Below are positions 54,731 through 63,205 of a DNA stretch of 64,000 nt, one piece after another. The DNA comes from Luteimonas marina (GTDB lineage Bacteria; Pseudomonadota; Gammaproteobacteria; Xanthomonadales; Xanthomonadaceae), in assembly GCF_007859325.1 (NCBI RefSeq), contig NZ_VOHK01000003.1:434001-498000 (forward strand), in the 5' to 3' direction. The notes under the pieces were generated by a model. It ran no database searches and was not told the DNA's origin. It saw only the letters and a list, made by a program, of their open reading frames with translations. A program made the translations under genes and the position numbers. How positions within the stretch are numbered: position 1 is the stretch's first letter; the number at the start of each line of letters is the position of its first letter.

Positions 54731-55222
54731 ATGTCCCACAAGGATCCACTCGATCGGATCGACCTGAAGATCCTGCAGGCCCTGCAGGAGGATGCGCAGA
54801 TCAAGAACCGCGTGCTGGCCGACCGCGTGGCGCTGTCGCCCAGCGCCTGCCTGCGGAGAGTACGCGACCTGGAGCAGCGCGGCCTGATCACCGGCTATCG
54901 CGCCCATGTCGCGATCGACCGGATCCGCACGGCCACCATCGTGATCGCGCAGATTTCCTTCGAGCGGCACTCGGTCGGCAGGTTCGTGGATTTCGACGAG
55001 TGGGTCAGGAAGACGCCGGAGGTCGTGGAGTCGATCCGGATCAGCGGCCATTACGACTACATGCTGCGCGTGGTGGTCAGCGACCTGCACGACTGGAAGC
55101 GCGTCATGCGCGAGATGACCGACGGCGACTTCGGCGTGGAGAAGATCGTCTCCAGCTTCCTGATGGAGGACATGAAGTCCTTCGAAGGTTATCCGCTGAC
55201 GCCGGGCGGCAGCCAGGGCTGA
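54731..55222 (+). CDS. Lrp/AsnC-family regulator
   Basis: Regulator of 163 residues. The helix-turn-helix lies at residues 8-50 (LDRIDLKILQALQEDAQIKN, VALSPSACLRRVRDLEQRG), followed by the ligand-sensing RAM domain (VVESIRISGHYDYMLRVVV, SFLMEDMKSFEGYPLTPG). Lrp/AsnC proteins form octamers and respond to amino or keto acids. It is oriented with and 226 bases before the CoA-transferase gene, so control of the CoA-transferase, hydratase and HMG-CoA reductase genes is likely. A type A repeat lies in the gap between them. Confidence 0.9.
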   Translation: MSHKDPLDRIDLKILQALQEDAQIKNRVLADRVALSPSACLRRVRDLEQRGLITGYRAHVAIDRIRTATIVIAQISFERHSVGRFVDFDEWVRKTPEVVESIRISGHYDYMLRVVVSDLHDWKRVMREMTDGDFGVEKIVSSFLMEDMKSFEGYPLTPGGSQG

Positions 55223-55280
55223 TCTTCCCTGCGATCGTCGCCAACGGCGGCACGACGCACTCCCCGGAAAGCACGAAGAC

Positions 55281-55401
55281 GTCATCCCCGCGCAGGCGGG
55301 GACCCAGCGTCGTTCGCGTCAGGGCGGGCTGGCTGCGGGACTTCCCTGCGGCGCCATCGTTCAAGCCAAAGACACTGGATCCCCGCCTGCGCGGGGATGA
55401 C
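55281..55401. repeat. Palindromic repeat, type A
   Basis: Arms GTCATCCCCGCGCAGGCGGG and CCCGCCTGCGCGGGGATGAC lie in the gap between the Lrp-type regulator and the CoA-transferase. Confidence 0.88.
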
Positions 55402-55448
55402 GTGGGTGGGTGGCTGCGGCAACCGCATCCATCCGCGGGAGGAAAACC

Positions 55449-56693
55449 ATGAAGACACCTGAAGCGGGTGACGCGATTGCCGCCGCGCCGCGCCGCGGCC
55501 CCCTGCACGGGCTCGTCGTACTGGACATCACCCGGGTCGTGGCCGGCCCCTACTGCTCGATGATCCTGGCCGACCTCGGCGCACGCGTGATCAAGATCGA
55601 GCATCCCGACGATCCCGACTACGTCCGCGGCTTCCCGCCCTTCGTCGGCGAAGGCGACGATCGCTTCAGCGCCTTCTTCGCGCAGTACAACCGGCACAAG
55701 GAAGGCATCACCCTCAACCTCAAGCACGAGGCCGGCCGCGAACTGCTCAAGCAGCTGGTGGCGCGCGCCGACGTGCTGGTCGAGAACTTCCGCCCCGGGA
55801 CGATGGAGCGCTTCGGCGTCGGTTACGACACCTTGCGCGCCGTGAATCCGAAGCTGGTCTATGCCGCGATCAGCGGCTTCGGCCAGACCGGCCCGAATGC
55901 GCTCAGGCCGGGCTTCGACAACAGCGGCCAGGCCACCGGCGGACTGTGGTCGATGAACGGATACCCCGATCGTACCCCGGTGCGCGTGGGCACGATCATC
56001 GGCGACGTGTCCGCGACGCTGTTCGCCGCGATCGGCGTGCTCGCCGCGGTGCGCGAGGCGGAGCGGACAGGGCAGGGGCAGATGGTCGACGTGTCCCAGC
56101 AGGACGCGGTGCTGGCGCTGACCGAGAACGCGGTCGTCAAGTACACCGTCGACGGCGAGATCGCCGGCCCGCTCGGCAACGACCATCCCTTCGTGCGGCC
56201 CTACGGGCAGTTCCCCTGCCGCGATGGCCACGTGTTCTTCGGCGGCTACAACGACAAGCTGTGGGCGCTGTCGTGCCGCAAGTTCGGCACGCCGGATCTG
56301 GTCTCCGACCCGGAGATCGACACCATGGCCAAGCGCTTCGACCCGGAGGTCTATGCGCGCCGCGTCAAGCCGGTCGTGGAGAACTGGTTCCGCGAGCGCA
56401 GCAAGGCCGAACTGGAAGCCATGGCGGGCGACGACATCCCGCTGTGCGCGGTGAAGAACATCCGGGAAGTGGTCGAGGACCCGCACATCGCCGCGCGCGA
56501 AATGATCGTGGACGTCGACTATCCGCAGGGGCGGATCGGCATGTTCGGCACGCCGATCAAGCTCTCGCGCACGCAGGCGCAGGCCAGCGGCCGGGCGCCG
56601 AATGTAGGCCAGCACAACGCCGAGGTCTATGCGGACCTGCTGGGCATCGACGCCGAGTCACTGCAGCGGCTGAAATCATCGGGAGTGGTGTGA
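55449..56693 (+). CDS. CaiB/BaiF-type (class III) CoA-transferase
   Basis: Class III CoA-transferase of 414 residues that moves CoA between carboxylic acids. It opens GLVVLDITRVVAGPYCSMIL and ADLGARVIKIEHPDDPDYVR, then FFAQYNRHKEGITLNLKHEA, DVLVENFRPGTMERFG and PGFDNSGQATGG. It contains the family's paired domains in normal length. ATG 55449 follows a good GGGAGGAAA site. Neighbours suggest an acid such as HMG, glutarate or methylglutaconate as partner; mammalian SUGCT of this family uses HMG. The stop shares one base with the next ATG (TGATG). Confidence 0.88.
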   Translation: MKTPEAGDAIAAAPRRGPLHGLVVLDITRVVAGPYCSMILADLGARVIKIEHPDDPDYVRGFPPFVGEGDDRFSAFFAQYNRHKEGITLNLKHEAGRELLKQLVARADVLVENFRPGTMERFGVGYDTLRAVNPKLVYAAISGFGQTGPNALRPGFDNSGQATGGLWSMNGYPDRTPVRVGTIIGDVSATLFAAIGVLAAVREAERTGQGQMVDVSQQDAVLALTENAVVKYTVDGEIAGPLGNDHPFVRPYGQFPCRDGHVFFGGYNDKLWALSCRKFGTPDLVSDPEIDTMAKRFDPEVYARRVKPVVENWFRERSKAELEAMAGDDIPLCAVKNIREVVEDPHIAAREMIVDVDYPQGRIGMFGTPIKLSRTQAQASGRAPNVGQHNAEVYADLLGIDAESLQRLKSSGVV

Positions 56694-57457
56694 TGGGAAT
56701 TGCCTACGAGGTGTCCGACGGCATCGCGATGGTCCGCTTCGACCGTCCGGACAAGCTCAATGCGCTGACCCTAGCGATGTACCGCGAGCTTGGGGACGCG
56801 TTCATCGCCGCGCGCGAGGACAGCCGCGTGCGCGTGGTGATCCTGACCGCCAGCGGGCAGCGCGCGTTCTGCGTGGGCGCCGACCTGGGCGAGTCGATCC
56901 CGGCGCTGATGGAAGACCGGTTCGACATCTCGCAGTGGGACGACGCACACCTGAAGAACCTGCGGCTCTACAAGCCGGTGCTGTGCGCGATCAACGGCCT
57001 GTGCCTTGGCGGCGGCTTCGAGATCATGCTGGGCACCGACATCCGGATCGCGGCCGAGCACGCCAAGTTTGCGCTGCCCGAGCCCTCGCTCGGCATCGTG
57101 CCGGCCGGCGGCACGCTCGTCCGCCTGGTCCGGCAGATTCCCTACGCGCACGCCATGGAGCTGCTGCTCACCGCGAACGGCTTCAGCGCGCAGGACCTGC
57201 TCGCCAAGGGCCTGATCAACCGCGTCGTGCCGGCGGCGGAGCTGATGCCGCAGACGCTGGCGCTCGCCGAACGGATCAAGGCGCTCAGCCCCACCGCGCT
57301 GGCCGTGGTCAAGGAGTCGGTGCAGCGCCTGGTCCACCTGCCGGAAGCCGAAGCCTTCGCCGAGGAAGCCAGGCTTGGCCAGCGCGCCTTCACCAGTGCC
57401 GACGCGCGACTCGGCCTGGCGGCCTTCGCAAAGAAGCAGACCCCCGTTTTCGACTGA
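56693..57457 (+). CDS. Enoyl-CoA hydratase/isomerase (crotonase fold)
   Basis: Crotonase-family enzyme of 254 residues. It has VRFDRPDKLNALTLAMYREL, the oxyanion-hole segment RAFCVGADLGESI, CAINGLCLGGGFEIMLGTDI and LPEPSLGIVPAGGTLVRLVR. The place of the first hydratase Glu reads LGGGFEIML and the second region PEPSLGIVPAGGT, near to hydratase consensus. A methylglutaconyl-CoA hydratase role is a guess from the HMG-CoA reductase gene downstream. It starts within the stop of the CoA-transferase and is co-translated. Confidence 0.87.
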   Translation: MGIAYEVSDGIAMVRFDRPDKLNALTLAMYRELGDAFIAAREDSRVRVVILTASGQRAFCVGADLGESIPALMEDRFDISQWDDAHLKNLRLYKPVLCAINGLCLGGGFEIMLGTDIRIAAEHAKFALPEPSLGIVPAGGTLVRLVRQIPYAHAMELLLTANGFSAQDLLAKGLINRVVPAAELMPQTLALAERIKALSPTALAVVKESVQRLVHLPEAEAFAEEARLGQRAFTSADARLGLAAFAKKQTPVFD

Positions 57458-57487
57458 CACCTCCCCAATCCATCCAGTTAGCACGCT

Positions 57488-57511
57488 GCAGGAGCGGCTT
57501 CAGCCGCGACC
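57488..57511. repeat. Single arm of palindromic repeat, type C
   Basis: GCAGGAGCGGCTTCAGCCGC is the left arm of the repeat found at 25548; no matching right arm follows. Confidence 0.7.
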
Positions 57512-57535
57512 TTACGTTCGACGAAGCCGCAAAAG

Positions 57536-57680
57536 CCATCGTGCCTGAAGGGACCTTCCAAAAAACTGTCATTTCGAGCGTAGCGAGAAATCCAAGCGTT
57601 TGAAAAGCAAGATTTCTCACTGCGATCGAAATGACAAATCCGGTATTTTCAGAAGTGCCCTGAATGCGCTCTTGCAGGTT
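57536..57680. repeat. Composite palindromic repeat, type B, uninterrupted copy
   Basis: Inverted relative to the copy at 34965-35137, with the same flanks and arms (GTCATTTCGAGCGTAGCGAG and CTCACTGCGATCGAAATGAC). It lacks the 26-base insert, so it shows the empty site. It sits between the hydratase and the HMG-CoA reductase gene. Confidence 0.85.
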
Positions 57681-57728
57681 TTCGCGCCGGAACAACCTTT
57701 CGTATCCCCCCATCTCCCAGGAACCACC

Positions 57729-59015
57729 ATGAACGCCTCCAGCCGCATCCCGGGTTTCTACAAGCTCGACCCGGAAAGCCGTTTCCGTAGGATCGTCGAA
57801 GCCAGCGGACTGCCGGCCGAACAACTGCTGCCGCTGCGGCAGACGGACGCCGGCATGGCCGCGATCGCCGACCGCATGATCGAGAACGCGGTGGGCACGA
57901 TCGCGATCCCGCTGGGCATCGCCGCCAACTTCCTCGTCAACGGCGCCGACTACCTGGTGCCGATGGCCACCGAGGAGCCCTCGGTGGTCGCGGCCGCGAG
58001 CAACGCCGCGCTGATCGCCCGCGAGCGCGGCGGCTTCCGCACCTCGGGCAACGCGCCGGTGATGATCGCGCAGGTGCAGATCCTCGACGTGGCCGATCCC
58101 CACGGCGCGCGCCTGCGCCTGCTGGAGGCCGGCGACGAGCTCATCGCGCTGGCGAACGAGCAGGACCCACTGCTGGTCAAGCTCGGCGGCGGCGCCCGCG
58201 CCATCGAGGTGAGACTTGTGGACTCGGGCGATTTCCGCTGCGTGGTCCTGCACCTGCAGGTTGACGTCCGCGACGCGATGGGCGCGAACGCGGTCAATAC
58301 CATGGCCGAGGCGCTGGCGCCGCGGATCGCCGCGATCGCGCGCGGCCGGGTGCTGCTGCGGATCCTGTCCAACAAGGCCGACCTGCGCCTGGTACGCGCG
58401 CGTGCGGTGTTCGACGCGGAGAAGCTCGGCGGTCCGGATGTCGTCGACGGCATCGTCAATGCCTATCGCTTCGCCGCCGCCGATCCGTACCGCGCCGCCA
58501 CGCACAACAAGGGCATCATGAACGGCATCTCCGCCGTCGTGCTCGCGACGGGCAACGATACCCGCGCGATCGAGGCCGGTGCGCACTGCCATGCCTGCCG
58601 CGACGGGCGCTATACCTCGCTGTCGCACTTCGAGAAGGACGCCGACGGGCATCTGGTCGGCACGCTCGAACTGCCGCTCGCGCTGGGCCTGATCGGCGGC
58701 GCGACCAAGACCCATCCGACGGCGCAGGCGGCGGTGAAGCTCCTTGGCGTCGAAAGCGCCGTGCAGCTGGCCGAGATCACCGCGGCCGTGGGGCTGGCGC
58801 AGAACACGGCCGCGCTGCGCGCGCTGGCGACCGAGGGCATCCAGCGCGGCCACATGTCGCTGCATGCGCGCAACGTGGCCGCCGCCGCGGGCGCAGTCGA
58901 AGGCGAGATAGGCGCGCTGGTGGAACGACTGGTGGCCGACGGCCACGTGCGGCTGGACCGCGCGCAGCAGATCCTCGCCGAGCTCAGGGGCGAAGCGGAA
59001 GCGCCTGCGGACTGA
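57729..59015 (+). CDS. mvaA: Degradative hydroxymethylglutaryl-CoA reductase (class II)
   Basis: Class II HMG-CoA reductase of 428 residues, the size of Pseudomonas mevalonii MvaA, which oxidises mevalonate to HMG-CoA with NAD. Catalytic residues are visible at nearly the same places as in that enzyme: Glu83 in MATEEPSVVAAASNAA, Lys261 in THNKGIMNGI, Asp277 in VLATGNDTRA, and His379 in RGHMSLHARNVA. The HMG-CoA-binding ENAVGTIAIPLG (52-63) and cofactor DAMGANAVNTM are also present. No membrane part. With a CoA-transferase and hydratase upstream, mevalonate or HMG-CoA catabolism is more likely than isoprenoid synthesis. No HMG-CoA lyase is seen in the window. Confidence 0.92.
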   Translation: MNASSRIPGFYKLDPESRFRRIVEASGLPAEQLLPLRQTDAGMAAIADRMIENAVGTIAIPLGIAANFLVNGADYLVPMATEEPSVVAAASNAALIARERGGFRTSGNAPVMIAQVQILDVADPHGARLRLLEAGDELIALANEQDPLLVKLGGGARAIEVRLVDSGDFRCVVLHLQVDVRDAMGANAVNTMAEALAPRIAAIARGRVLLRILSNKADLRLVRARAVFDAEKLGGPDVVDGIVNAYRFAAADPYRAATHNKGIMNGISAVVLATGNDTRAIEAGAHCHACRDGRYTSLSHFEKDADGHLVGTLELPLALGLIGGATKTHPTAQAAVKLLGVESAVQLAEITAAVGLAQNTAALRALATEGIQRGHMSLHARNVAAAAGAVEGEIGALVERLVADGHVRLDRAQQILAELRGEAEAPAD

Positions 59016-59187
59016 CGCCCGTGGCGGTCGCGGAGTTTGAATGGGACGGAGGCAACCGGTGACGCGGGCTTCGTCGCCAGCCCGGCGGCGAGGCCGCGCG
59101 GGCGCGGCGCCCGCCGGACCTCATCGGTCCGCGTCAAGCCCGCGCATCGGGCCGGCGATCGCGCGATTGCCCGTGCCGGACAGGCGG

Positions 59188-59925
59188 TCAGGCTTCGCGC
59201 AGCGGCAGGTTGCGCTTGGCCCACAGGTTCAGGCATTCGACCAGCGCGGAGAACCCCATCGCCCCGTAGATGTAGCCGCGCGGAACGTGCACGTCGAGGC
59301 CTTCCAGCACGAGGTAGGCGCCGATCAGCAGGATGAAGGCCAGCGCCATCATCTTGATCGTCGGGTTGCTGTCGATGAACTGGCCCAGGGGGCGCGCCGC
59401 CAGCAGCATCACCGAGACCGCCACCAAGATCGCGACCACCATCACCGGCACGTAGTCGCCGGCCATGCCGACCGCCGCGATCACCGAATCGAGCGAGAAC
59501 ACGATGTCGATGATCGCGATCTGCGTGATCACGCCCGCGAACGACGCCATCGGTCTGGTGCCGACGCCCTCGGACTCGGGTTCGGGTTCGCCGGCGACCA
59601 GGTCGCGGATCTCCATCGCGCCCTTCACCAGCAGGAACAGGCCGCCCAGGATCAGCACCAGGTCGCGCACCGAAATGCCCTGGCCGAGCAGGGTGAACAG
59701 CTCCGACGTCAGGCCGGCAAGCCAGGCCAGGGTCAGCAGCAGCGCGATGCGGGTGATGCAGGCGACGGCGATGCCGAACTTGCGCGCGAACTCGCGGCGC
59801 TCCGCCGGCAGCTTGCTGACCGCGATCGAGATGAACACCAGGTTGTCGATGCCCAGCACGATCTCGATCGTGCTCAACGTCAGCAGCAGGATCCAGACCT
59901 GCGGGTCGAGCCACAGGTCCATCAT
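59188..59925 (-). CDS. TerC-family membrane protein (YoaE-like)
   Basis: Integral membrane protein of 245 residues with about seven helices. The TerC motifs are clear: TIEIVLGIDNLVFISIAVS in the first helix and TQIAIIDIVFSLDSVIAAVG in the middle, both with the acidic residues (GIDN, SLDS) thought to bind metal. TerC-type proteins export manganese or help load metals on secreted proteins. It is convergent with the HMG-CoA reductase gene. I saw no manganese-riboswitch pattern upstream. Confidence 0.9.
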   Translation of the reverse strand: MMDLWLDPQVWILLLTLSTIEIVLGIDNLVFISIAVSKLPAERREFARKFGIAVACITRIALLLTLAWLAGLTSELFTLLGQGISVRDLVLILGGLFLLVKGAMEIRDLVAGEPEPESEGVGTRPMASFAGVITQIAIIDIVFSLDSVIAAVGMAGDYVPVMVVAILVAVSVMLLAARPLGQFIDSNPTIKMMALAFILLIGAYLVLEGLDVHVPRGYIYGAMGFSALVECLNLWAKRNLPLREA

Positions 59926-60346
59926 CGGGAACGTTTTCCCGACGGGCCTGCATTCACAGCGGGCAGCCTGCCCGCGCCGGCTTCATGGACACCGGCGAGG
60001 ATGGGCATCATCGCCAGGCGATCCGGCACGGGGGACAGTCGACGGACCAATGGATGGAGTACCTGGGACATGTTCACGGAAGGAAGGAAGCGGAGATCGA
60101 TGATCCGGCGCCGGGCGCGAGTCGCTTCGTGCAGGGCTGCATTGCCGTTCTCCATCCCGGCCACCGACTGCTGCGATTGCCGTAACCGCGTGGCGCCGCA
60201 TCCCGTCCCCGGGGTTTGCGGGAGCGGACGCGATGTCGCGTACGAGCCGCGACACCATAGTCGCCCAAGTTGTCATGAAGCTGACATTCCTCGGCGCGTC
60301 CGTCCCGCAGTCGATGTCCCGCCTGCTTCCGGCACAGAGGGCGATC
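59926..60346. other. Gene-free stretch upstream of TerC
   Basis: About 420 bases with only short, poorly composed open frames on both strands and no recognisable motif. It may hold the TerC promoter, but I cannot point to it. Confidence 0.4.
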
Positions 60347-60468
60347 GTCATCCCCGCGAAGGCGGGGATCCAGGGTCTTTGGCCTTCAATGATGGAACGG
60401 CCCGGAGATTCCGCGGCCGGTTGGCGCTGCTACGAAAGACGCTGGATCCCCGCCTTCGCAGGAATGAC
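60347..60468. repeat. Palindromic repeat, type A
   Basis: Arms GTCATCCCCGCGAAGGCGGG and CCCCGCCTTCGCAGGAATGA, 30 bases before the end of the small PepSY gene. Confidence 0.88.
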
Positions 60469-60498
60469 GGATTCATATTTTACGGAGCGGTGGTTCCG

Positions 60499-60813
60499 TC
60501 AGTTCCCGAAACGCGCCTGCTTCACCTTGCGCTGCAGGACTTCGCCGGTCCGGCGGTCGATCACCAGTTCGACCTTCCGCTGCTGCGCGTCGCGCCCTTC
60601 CACTTCCGCCAGTCGATCTTCCAGTTCGATTTCGGTGATTACGGAGACGCCCTCCGCGATGGCACGGCGCTCCACGTCGCCTGCACTCATGTAGGCGTTG
60701 TTCGTCGCGGGGGTTCGGCCCGTCTGCTGTGCAAAGACGGCCATGGAGGAAATCACCAGCCCGGCGCCCATGAGCAGGGTGATGCCGGAAGTCTTGACTC
60801 GTTCGGTTCTCAT
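60499..60813 (-). CDS. Small exported PepSY-like protein
   Basis: Protein of 104 residues with a signal peptide (GITLLMGAGLVISSMAVFAQ) and one PepSY-like repeat: AIAEGVSVITEIELEDRLAE followed by KVELVIDRRTGEVLQRKVKQ. PepSY domains often inhibit or chaperone proteases, or sense the cell envelope. ATG 60813 has AGGACA ahead; an earlier in-frame ATG at 60885 would precede the signal peptide and the palindrome upstream. It has a relative at the right end of the window, next to a two-component system. Confidence 0.75.
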   Translation of the reverse strand: MRTERVKTSGITLLMGAGLVISSMAVFAQQTGRTPATNNAYMSAGDVERRAIAEGVSVITEIELEDRLAEVEGRDAQQRKVELVIDRRTGEVLQRKVKQARFGN

Positions 60814-60835
60814 GTTCGATGTCCTGTATGAAGTT

Positions 60836-60855
60836 GATTGCCTGTATCGGCAATC
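60836..60855. promoter_or_regulatory. Inverted repeat GATTGCC-N6-GGCAATC
   Basis: GATTGCCTGTATCGGCAATC has perfect seven-base arms, 22 bases before the start of the small PepSY gene. CCTGTAT also occurs twice around it (60823 and 60841). It may be an operator or a hairpin in the leader. The rest of the 416-base divergent gap to cytochrome b561 shows nothing clear. Confidence 0.45.
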
Positions 60856-61229
60856 GTGTTCTACAGGGGGCTCGCTGACATGCACGGGAGGCCTGGCGTC
60901 AGCAGTGCGTCAGTTTCCCCGGAACGTGCACTCGTGATGGGGCGCCAGGCTTGCTTCCGCGAATGCGGGAGGGGCATTCCGTGACCCAGTCTGACGCCAG
61001 GCTGACGGGATGCGTGCCGCGATTGTCAGGGGCGACCTGCTACAAGCCGTATCGGGCCATCCCGCCTGAAAGGTCCGGGCAGCCCGGGCCTTCCTGGCCT
61101 GCTTCCGGCGTTGCACAAAGCGCGTCGAATGCCGGGATCGGAGAAGGCAGGGGGCTGTAGGCACGGCTTTGAATCCGACCGCCAGCCAAGTTTGCGCCGT
61201 AACCGGAACACTGAACAGGATGCGCCGAC

Positions 61230-61778
61230 ATGAATGATGCAAACGAAAACCCGGGTTTCAATCGTTGGTCGATCCGCCTTCATTGGCTGATGCTTGCCTT
61301 GTTCGTTGCGGTTTACGCCTTCATCGAGCTGCGGGTGCTGTTCGAGAAGGGAAGCGATGCCCGCGAGACGATGAAGAGCCTGCATTTCATGTTCGGCCTG
61401 CTCGTATTCGCGCTGGTGTGGCTGCGCCTGTTCCTTCGGCTGCGGTACGCCGCACCTCCGATCGTGCCGACGCCGCCTGCATGGCAGCGGCTGGTCTCCC
61501 GTGCAGTGCACGTGGTGCTCTACGCCTTCATGATCGGAATGCCGTTGGCCGGCTGGGTGGTCCTCAGTGCGGCCGGAAAGCCCATCCCGTTCTTCGGCCT
61601 GCACCTGCCTGCGCTGACAGGCCAGGACAAGGCGCTTGCGGGATCCATCGTGGAAATCCACGAGGCAGTGGGCACCGCCGGCTACTGGATCATCGGCTTG
61701 CACGCCCTGGCGGCGATCATCCATCACTACGTCTGGAAGGACAACACGCTGCTGCGCATGCTGCCGACACGCAGGTGA
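61230..61778 (+). CDS. Cytochrome b561
   Basis: Membrane di-heme cytochrome of 182 residues with four helices. Heme-ligand candidates are His in WSIRLHWLMLALFV, KSLHFMFGLLVFALVW, and the later RAVHVVLYAFMIGMPLAGW and GYWIIGLHALAAIIHHYVW. Members carry electrons from quinol to periplasmic partners and in some cases act as superoxide:ubiquinone oxidoreductase (CybB). It is divergent from the small PepSY protein and convergent with the kinase gene. Confidence 0.9.
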   Translation: MNDANENPGFNRWSIRLHWLMLALFVAVYAFIELRVLFEKGSDARETMKSLHFMFGLLVFALVWLRLFLRLRYAAPPIVPTPPAWQRLVSRAVHVVLYAFMIGMPLAGWVVLSAAGKPIPFFGLHLPALTGQDKALAGSIVEIHEAVGTAGYWIIGLHALAAIIHHYVWKDNTLLRMLPTRR

Positions 61779-61846
61779 GGTGAGCGGCGACGCCAATGCC
61801 GTCGGCGCCGGATTCCGATCGCCGCGGGCGCGTGGGAACGGATGGC

Positions 61847-63205
61847 TCAGGCCGTCCCGCGGATCGTTGGCCAGTCGAGCTGGACGCGCAGCCCGCCGAG
61901 TGCGGATTTCCCCAGGGTCAGCGTGCCCTGCGTCGCCTCGATGATGTCGCGGGCGATCGACAGGCCGAGCCCATGGTTGCCGCTGCCCGCTTCGTCGAGC
62001 CGTCCGCCGCGCTGCAGCGCTTCCTCGACGCTGATGTTCAGGCCGGGACCATCGTCTTCCACCACGAGCCCGACCCCCTCCGGAGCGGCGTGCCCGCGAA
62101 CGGACACCTGGCGCCTTGCGAAGCGGGTCGCGTTCTCGATCAGCGCGCCCAGCACCTCCATGAGGTCGTCGCCCGCAATGGGGAGCCTGACGCCTTCCTC
62201 GATGTCCACGTCGTAGACCAGGCCGGCGCCGCGTTCGGTTCGCTGGAGTACCGAGACGATCCGGTCGGCGACTTCGACGGGATCCGCCTCGGACGTGCCG
62301 ATCTGGTCGCGAATGGCGGCGGCGCGGGAGCGGGCAAGCTCCGCCTCGAGCGCCGCGCCGGCAGAGGACAGCACGCGGTCCAGGTCGTCGGCCAGCGCCG
62401 GCTGCGGTGCGGCCCTGACGCGCCGGCTCAGCGCGCCCAGCGCGGCAAGCGGCGTCTTCAGGGAGTGCGCGAGGTCGGCGGCGCGCCGCCGCGCCCGCAC
62501 CACGTCGCGCTCGCGCGCCTCGGCCAGGCGGTTGATGGCGGAGGTCAGCGGCATGACCTCGCTCGGATAGCGCCCGTCCAGGCGCTCGGTCGGGCTGCGC
62601 CGCATCCGTTCGAGTTCGTTGCGCAGCCTGCGCAGCGGCTTCAGGCCGAGATGGATCTGCACCCAGGAGGCGGCCATGAGCATCAGCCACAGGGCCACGA
62701 GGAACAGTCCCAGTTCGCGGCGGAACTGGTTCCGGGCGATGCGCAGGTCGGCGATGTTCTGCGCCAGCTGCACGCGGATGGGGCGGTCGACGCCTTCCAG
62801 GCTGACGCTGCGTTCGAGCAGCATGATCCGCTGGTTGAAGGGGCCATCGTCCTCGCGCGCGCGCCATTTGTCGGTGTCGGCGTCGACCGGATCCGGCAGC
62901 GATTCATCCCAGAGCGAAAGCGAGCGCGAAGCCCCGGCCATCGACGTCAACTGCCAGTAGCGGCCACCGGCAGGCGTGTCGTACCTCGGGTCGGACACGT
63001 TGGCGCCGGACTGCGGCAGTCCCGCTTCATCGACGTGGAGGCTGGCGACGATGCGCAGCGCTTCGCGCTGCAGGTCTTCGGCCACGCGGCGTTCGATATG
63101 ACGGGAAAACAGCAGGCTCATGGCCAGCAGCGCAAGCGTCAGCGTCACCAGCATGGTGGCCGCCGCGCCCAGCATCAGGCGCCATCGCAGGGAGCCGGAG
63201 CTCAT
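61847..63205 (-). CDS. Sensor histidine kinase (PhoQ-like)
   Basis: Membrane kinase of 452 residues. Helix one is at about 9-33, a periplasmic sensor domain follows to about 163, and helix two at 164-182. The H-box reads DLAHSLKTPLAAL with the phosphorylated His247, the N-box ALIENATRFA, and G-boxes VEDDGPGLN and NHGLGLSIARD. The HSLKTPL form is typical of PhoQ-like kinases. It overlaps the response-regulator gene by four bases. Its signal is unknown; no acidic metal-binding patch as in enteric PhoQ is obvious. Confidence 0.9.
   Translation of the reverse strand: MSSGSLRWRLMLGAAATMLVTLTLALLAMSLLFSRHIERRVAEDLQREALRIVASLHVDEAGLPQSGANVSDPRYDTPAGGRYWQLTSMAGASRSLSLWDESLPDPVDADTDKWRAREDDGPFNQRIMLLERSVSLEGVDRPIRVQLAQNIADLRIARNQFRRELGLFLVALWLMLMAASWVQIHLGLKPLRRLRNELERMRRSPTERLDGRYPSEVMPLTSAINRLAEARERDVVRARRRAADLAHSLKTPLAALGALSRRVRAAPQPALADDLDRVLSSAGAALEAELARSRAAAIRDQIGTSEADPVEVADRIVSVLQRTERGAGLVYDVDIEEGVRLPIAGDDLMEVLGALIENATRFARRQVSVRGHAAPEGVGLVVEDDGPGLNISVEEALQRGGRLDEAGSGNHGLGLSIARDIIEATQGTLTLGKSALGGLRVQLDWPTIRGTA

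Noticed and set aside
59926..60340. Possible manganese (yybP-ykoY) riboswitch ahead of the TerC gene
   Set aside because: TerC genes are often under this riboswitch, but I could not find the conserved loop sequences on the minus strand.
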